DNA of 64,000 bases from Streptomyces sp. VRA16 Mangrove soil (GTDB lineage Bacteria > Actinomycetota > Actinomycetes > Streptomycetales > Streptomycetaceae), in NCBI RefSeq assembly GCF_017377775.1, contig NZ_JAFVLN010000015.1, positions 62,001 through 126,000 of the forward strand, in the 5' to 3' direction. The notes below the pieces were generated by a model, which saw only the letters and a list, made by a program, of their open reading frames with translations, was not told the DNA's origin and ran no database searches. The translations under genes were made by a program, and so were the position numbers. This document shows, one piece after another, positions 61,109-64,000 of this stretch; the stretch's first letter is position 1, and each line of letters opens with the position of its first letter.

Positions 61109-62473
61109 TCAGATCTTCGTCCAGGCCTCGGTGAGCACCTGGCGGATGATGCCCTCGATCTCGTCGAACGTGGACTGGTCCGAGATCAGCGGCGGGGAGA
61201 GCTGGATGACCGGGTCGCCACGGTCGTCGGCGCGGCAGTACAGGCCGTACTCGAAGAGCTTCTTCGAGACGTAGCCGTACAGGATCCGCTCGGACTCCTC
61301 GTCGGTGAAGGACTCCTTGGTGGCCTTGTCCTTCACGAGCTCGATGCCGTAGAAGAAGCCGTTGCCGCGGACGTCGCCGACGATCGGCAGGTCGTTGAGC
61401 TTCTGCAGCGTGTTGAGGAAGTTCGCCTCGTTGTCGAGCACGTGCTGGTTGAGGCCCTCGCGCTCGAAGATGTCGAGGTTGGCGAGACCGACCGCGGCGG
61501 ACACCGGGTGACCACCGAAGGTGTAGCCGTGCAGGAAGGTGTTGTCGCCCTTGTAGAACGGCTCGGCGATGCGGTCCGAGACGATCGCGGCGCCGATCGG
61601 GGAGTAGCCCGAGGTCATGCCCTTGGCGCAGGTGATGATGTCCGGGACGTAGCCGAACTTGTCACAGGCGAACATCGTGCCGAGACGGCCGAAGGCGCAG
61701 ATGACCTCGTCCGAGACGAGCAGCACGTCGTACTGGTCGCAGATCTCGCGGACGCGCTGGAAGTAGCCGGGCGGCGGCGGGAAGCAGCCACCGGCGTTCT
61801 GCACCGGCTCCAGGAAGACGGCGGCGACCGTCTCCGGGCCCTCGAACAGGATCTCCTGCTCGATCTGGTCGGCGCACCAGCGGCCGAAGGCCTCCGGGTC
61901 GTCGCCGTGGATCGGGGCGCGGTAGATGTTCGTGTTCGGAACCTTGTGGGCACCGGGGACCAGCGGCTCGAAGGGGGCCTTCAGGGCCGGCAGGCCGGTG
62001 ATCGACAGGGCGCCCTGCGGGGTGCCGTGGTAGGCGACCGCACGCGAGATGACCTTGTACTTCGTGTGGTTGCCGTTGAGCTTGTGGTACTGCTTCGCCA
62101 GCTTCCACGCGGTCTCGACGGCCTCGCCGCCACCGGTGGTGAAGAAGACCTTGTTGAGGTCGCCCGGCGCGTAGTGGGCCAGGCGCTCGGCCAGCTCCAC
62201 GGCCTTGGGGTGGGCGTACGACCAGATCGGGAAGAAGGCCAGCTCGGCCGCCTGCTTGGCGGCGACCTCGGCGAGCTCCTGGCGGCCGTGGCCGGCCTGG
62301 ACCACGAACAGGCCCGCGAGGCCGTCGAGGTACTTCTTGCCCTTGTCGTCGTAGATGTAGGTGCCCTCGCCACGCACGATGGTGGGAACGGGCGCGTTCT
62401 CGTACGACGACATGCGGGTGAAGTGCATCCACAGGTGGTCGTACGCGCTCTGGCTGAGGTCCTTGGTGCTCAC
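61109..62473 (-). CDS. Class III aminotransferase (putrescine/omega-amine type)
   Basis: This 454-residue PLP enzyme transfers an omega-amino group from amines such as putrescine or GABA-like substrates to a keto acid. The PLP-binding region contains VSDEVICAFGRLGTMF, followed by CAKGMTSGYSPIGA, whose Lys forms the Schiff base; FFTTGGGEAVETAWKLAKQY is the N-terminal cofactor site. The Streptomyces orthologue is linked to polyamine catabolism. GTG 62473 has GGGGAA upstream; GTG 62491, overlapping the Lrp gene, would give MGNPIAV. Lrp lies immediately upstream. Confidence 0.92.
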   Translation of the reverse strand: MSTKDLSQSAYDHLWMHFTRMSSYENAPVPTIVRGEGTYIYDDKGKKYLDGLAGLFVVQAGHGRQELAEVAAKQAAELAFFPIWSYAHPKAVELAERLAHYAPGDLNKVFFTTGGGEAVETAWKLAKQYHKLNGNHTKYKVISRAVAYHGTPQGALSITGLPALKAPFEPLVPGAHKVPNTNIYRAPIHGDDPEAFGRWCADQIEQEILFEGPETVAAVFLEPVQNAGGCFPPPPGYFQRVREICDQYDVLLVSDEVICAFGRLGTMFACDKFGYVPDIITCAKGMTSGYSPIGAAIVSDRIAEPFYKGDNTFLHGYTFGGHPVSAAVGLANLDIFEREGLNQHVLDNEANFLNTLQKLNDLPIVGDVRGNGFFYGIELVKDKATKESFTDEESERILYGYVSKKLFEYGLYCRADDRGDPVIQLSPPLISDQSTFDEIEGIIRQVLTEAWTKI

Positions 62474-62475
62474 GG

Positions 62476-62988
62476 CTATCGGGTTCCCCACATATAGGTC
62501 TGCTTCTTGAGCTTGAGGTAGACGAAGCTCTCGGTGGAGCGCACGCCGGGCAGGGCCCGGATGCGTTTGTTGATGACGTTCAGAAGGTGGTCGTCGTCCT
62601 CGCAGACGACCTCCACCATCAGGTCGAACGAGCCTGCCGTCATCACGACGTACTCGCACTCGCTCATGGCCGTCAGCGCATCCGCCACGGGATCCAGGTC
62701 GCCCTCGACGTTGATGCCGACCATCGCCTGCCGCCGGAAACCCACGGTGAGCGGGTCGGTGACGGCGACGATCTGCATCACACCCTGGTCGAGCAGCTTC
62801 TGGACGCGCTGGCGCACGGCCGCCTCGGACAGGCCCACGGCCTTGCCGATGGCGGCGTACGGACGCCTGCCGTCCTCCTGAAGTTGTTCGATGATGGCGA
62901 GGGAGACGGCGTCCAGCGACGGTGTGCTCCCGCCGTTCTTCGAACTGGGTCCCTTGGGGTCTGCGCTGCGACTGGCCACGAACCTCAC
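62476..62988 (-). CDS. Lrp/AsnC-family transcriptional regulator
   Basis: This 170-residue regulator has the Lrp winged helix (LDAVSLAIIEQLQEDGRRPY, AIGKAVGLSEAAVRQRVQKL) and an RAM/ACT-like ligand domain (YVVMTAGSFDLMVEVVCED, TESFVYLKLKKQTYMWG). It is placed between an aminotransferase and a divergent aldehyde dehydrogenase gene, which fits a pathway-specific regulator sensing an amino acid or polyamine. GTG 62988 and GTG 62979 are both possible; neither has a strong ribosome binding site. Confidence 0.92.
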   Translation of the reverse strand: MRFVASRSADPKGPSSKNGGSTPSLDAVSLAIIEQLQEDGRRPYAAIGKAVGLSEAAVRQRVQKLLDQGVMQIVAVTDPLTVGFRRQAMVGINVEGDLDPVADALTAMSECEYVVMTAGSFDLMVEVVCEDDDHLLNVINKRIRALPGVRSTESFVYLKLKKQTYMWGTR

Positions 62989-63028
62989 TGTGCACGAGGG
63001 GTCGTCTGTTTCGCAACCCCGGATCGAT

Positions 63029-63066
63029 GAAATTCGTTGTTTGCGTCTCCGCTGCGCACGGATTTC
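63029..63066. promoter_or_regulatory. Inverted repeat in the Lrp/aldehyde dehydrogenase divergent region
   Basis: GAAATTCG (63029-63036) and CGGATTTC (63059-63066) match at seven of eight positions as an inverted repeat with a 22-base spacer, and an inner TGCG...CGCA pair lies between. The site lies 41-78 bases upstream of the lrp start and is AT-rich for this genome. It is a candidate Lrp operator. Confidence 0.4.
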
Positions 63067-63172
63067 GTAGGTCGAGGGCAGTGGGGGGTGTCGAAAACGT
63101 CGGTATGGGGATTAGTGTGGGTGTCTCAAGCCTTGGACAGCCACACCCACAGCTACTTCAGGAGGCCCGGCA

Positions 63173-64000
63173 GTGAGCACCAGTGAACTGCGTCGTCTGC
63201 GGAACTACATCGACGGTGAGTTCCGGGACGCCGCCGACGGACGGACCACCGAGGTGGTCAACCCGGCCACGGGCGACGCGTACGCGACCGCGCCGCTGTC
63301 CGGGCAGGCCGACGTGGACGCCGCCATGGCCGCCGCCGACGCCGCGTTCCCGGCCTGGCGGGACCTGACGCCCGCCGAGCGCCAGAAGTACCTGCTCAAG
63401 ATCGCGGACGCGTTCGAGGAGCGGGCCGAGGAGCTCATCGCGGCCGAGGTGGAGAACACGGGCAAGCCGATCGGGCTCACCCGCTCCGAAGAGATCCCGC
63501 CGATGGTCGACCAGATCCGGTTCTTCGCGGGCGCCGCGCGCATGCTGGAGGGCCGCTCCGCCGGTGAGTACATGGAGGGCCTGACCTCCATCATCCGCCG
63601 CGAGCCGATCGGCGTCTGCGCGCAGGTCGCGCCGTGGAACTACCCGATGATGATGGGCGTGTGGAAGTTCGCCCCGGCGCTCGCCGCGGGCAACACCGTC
63701 GTCCTGAAGCCGTCGGACACGACCCCGGCGTCGACCGTCCTGATGGCCGAGATCATCGGCTCCATCGTCCCCAAGGGCGTCTTCAACGTGGTCTGCGGCG
63801 ACCGGGACACCGGCCGCGCCATGGTCGAGCACCCGACCCCGGCGATGGCGTCCATCACGGGCTCCGTGCGCGCCGGCATGCAGGTCGCCGAGTCCGCCTC
63901 CAAGGACCTCAAGCGCGTCCACCTGGAGCTGGGCGGCAAGGCTCCGGTCGTCGTCTTCGAGGACACCGACATCGCCAAGGCCGTCGAGGACATCTCGGTC
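63173..64000 (+). CDS. Aldehyde dehydrogenase, aminobutyraldehyde type (partial)
   Basis: The first 276 codons of an NAD(P)-dependent aldehyde dehydrogenase run off the window end. The start is STSELRRLRNYIDGEFRDAA, then EVVNPATGDAYA, VCAQVAPWNYPMMMGVWKFA with the catalytic Asn, LKPSDTTPAS, and LELGGKAPVVVFEDTD with the catalytic Glu. The catalytic Cys lies beyond the window. The GTG has AGGAGG upstream. With the aminotransferase it would oxidise gamma-aminobutyraldehyde, as in putrescine breakdown. Confidence 0.92.
   Translation, partial: MSTSELRRLRNYIDGEFRDAADGRTTEVVNPATGDAYATAPLSGQADVDAAMAAADAAFPAWRDLTPAERQKYLLKIADAFEERAEELIAAEVENTGKPIGLTRSEEIPPMVDQIRFFAGAARMLEGRSAGEYMEGLTSIIRREPIGVCAQVAPWNYPMMMGVWKFAPALAAGNTVVLKPSDTTPASTVLMAEIIGSIVPKGVFNVVCGDRDTGRAMVEHPTPAMASITGSVRAGMQVAESASKDLKRVHLELGGKAPVVVFEDTDIAKAVEDISV

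Overview
This window is chromosomal DNA from a Streptomyces (very high GC, frequent GTG starts, strong purine-rich ribosome binding sites). It carries developmental genes typical of the genus (whiG, nsdA), a four-gene signal peptidase cluster of the sipWXYZ type, a glucose permease of the GlcP type and many actinobacterial core genes in the conserved order smc - ftsY - amtB/glnK/glnD - ffh - rpsP - rimM/trmD - rplS. No rRNA, tRNA, CRISPR array, prophage or insertion sequence was seen.

Layout. 1-2.9 kb: end of an unidentified upstream gene, a DUF177 (YceD-like) protein, rpmF, rnc and mutM. 2.9-6.2 kb: a divergent HxlR regulator/flavodoxin pair, a CAP-domain secreted protein, acylphosphatase and a small coiled-coil protein. 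6.4-16.6 kb: smc, the glucose permease, an FMN-type oxidoreductase with an NCS1 permease, ftsY and a small primase-polymerase-like protein. 17.1-23.1 kb: nsdA, then the nitrogen cluster amtB-glnK-glnD behind a GlnR-type box. 23.3-33.2 kb: ffh, an extra ftsH, a methyltransferase-like protein, an archaeal/eukaryotic-type prolyl-tRNA synthetase, an SprT-like zinc protein, rpsP, a KH protein, rimM, trmD and rplS.

33.2-42.8 kb: four consecutive type I signal peptidases, a NUDIX hydrolase, a DUF2469 protein, yraN, a ComM-like ATPase, dprA, the sporulation sigma factor whiG and a TetR regulator. 42.8-48.5 kb: a secreted M23 peptidase diverging from rpsB, tsf, pyrH, frr and cdsA, the conserved translation/lipid block. 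48.6-52.1 kb: accessory genes (a small zinc-ribbon protein, an orphan protein with a TTA codon, a DUF6243 protein, a NUDIX remnant) and rlmN. 52.1-56.2 kb: a TPP riboswitch and the thiamine-type ABC transporter thiBPQ. 56.3-60.7 kb: an LAETG-anchored surface protein, a LOG-family protein, a VOC protein and an unusual ABC transporter pair. 61-64 kb: a class III aminotransferase and Lrp regulator diverging from an aldehyde dehydrogenase that runs off the end, consistent with polyamine/aminobutyraldehyde catabolism.

The window is mostly ordinary core genome and I do not see a clearly new multi-gene system. The most interesting points are two TTA (bldA-type) codons, in the M23 peptidase signal peptide and in an orphan protein; possible mutually exclusive hairpins in the long nsdA leader; the archaeal-type ProRS with an apparently leaderless start; a possible leader peptide plus hairpin before the DUF6243 gene; a sipX reading frame that runs far into sipY; and an ABC ATPase with degenerate Q-loop, signature and D-loop. 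All functions are assigned by reading the sequence and recalling families; no database search was run.
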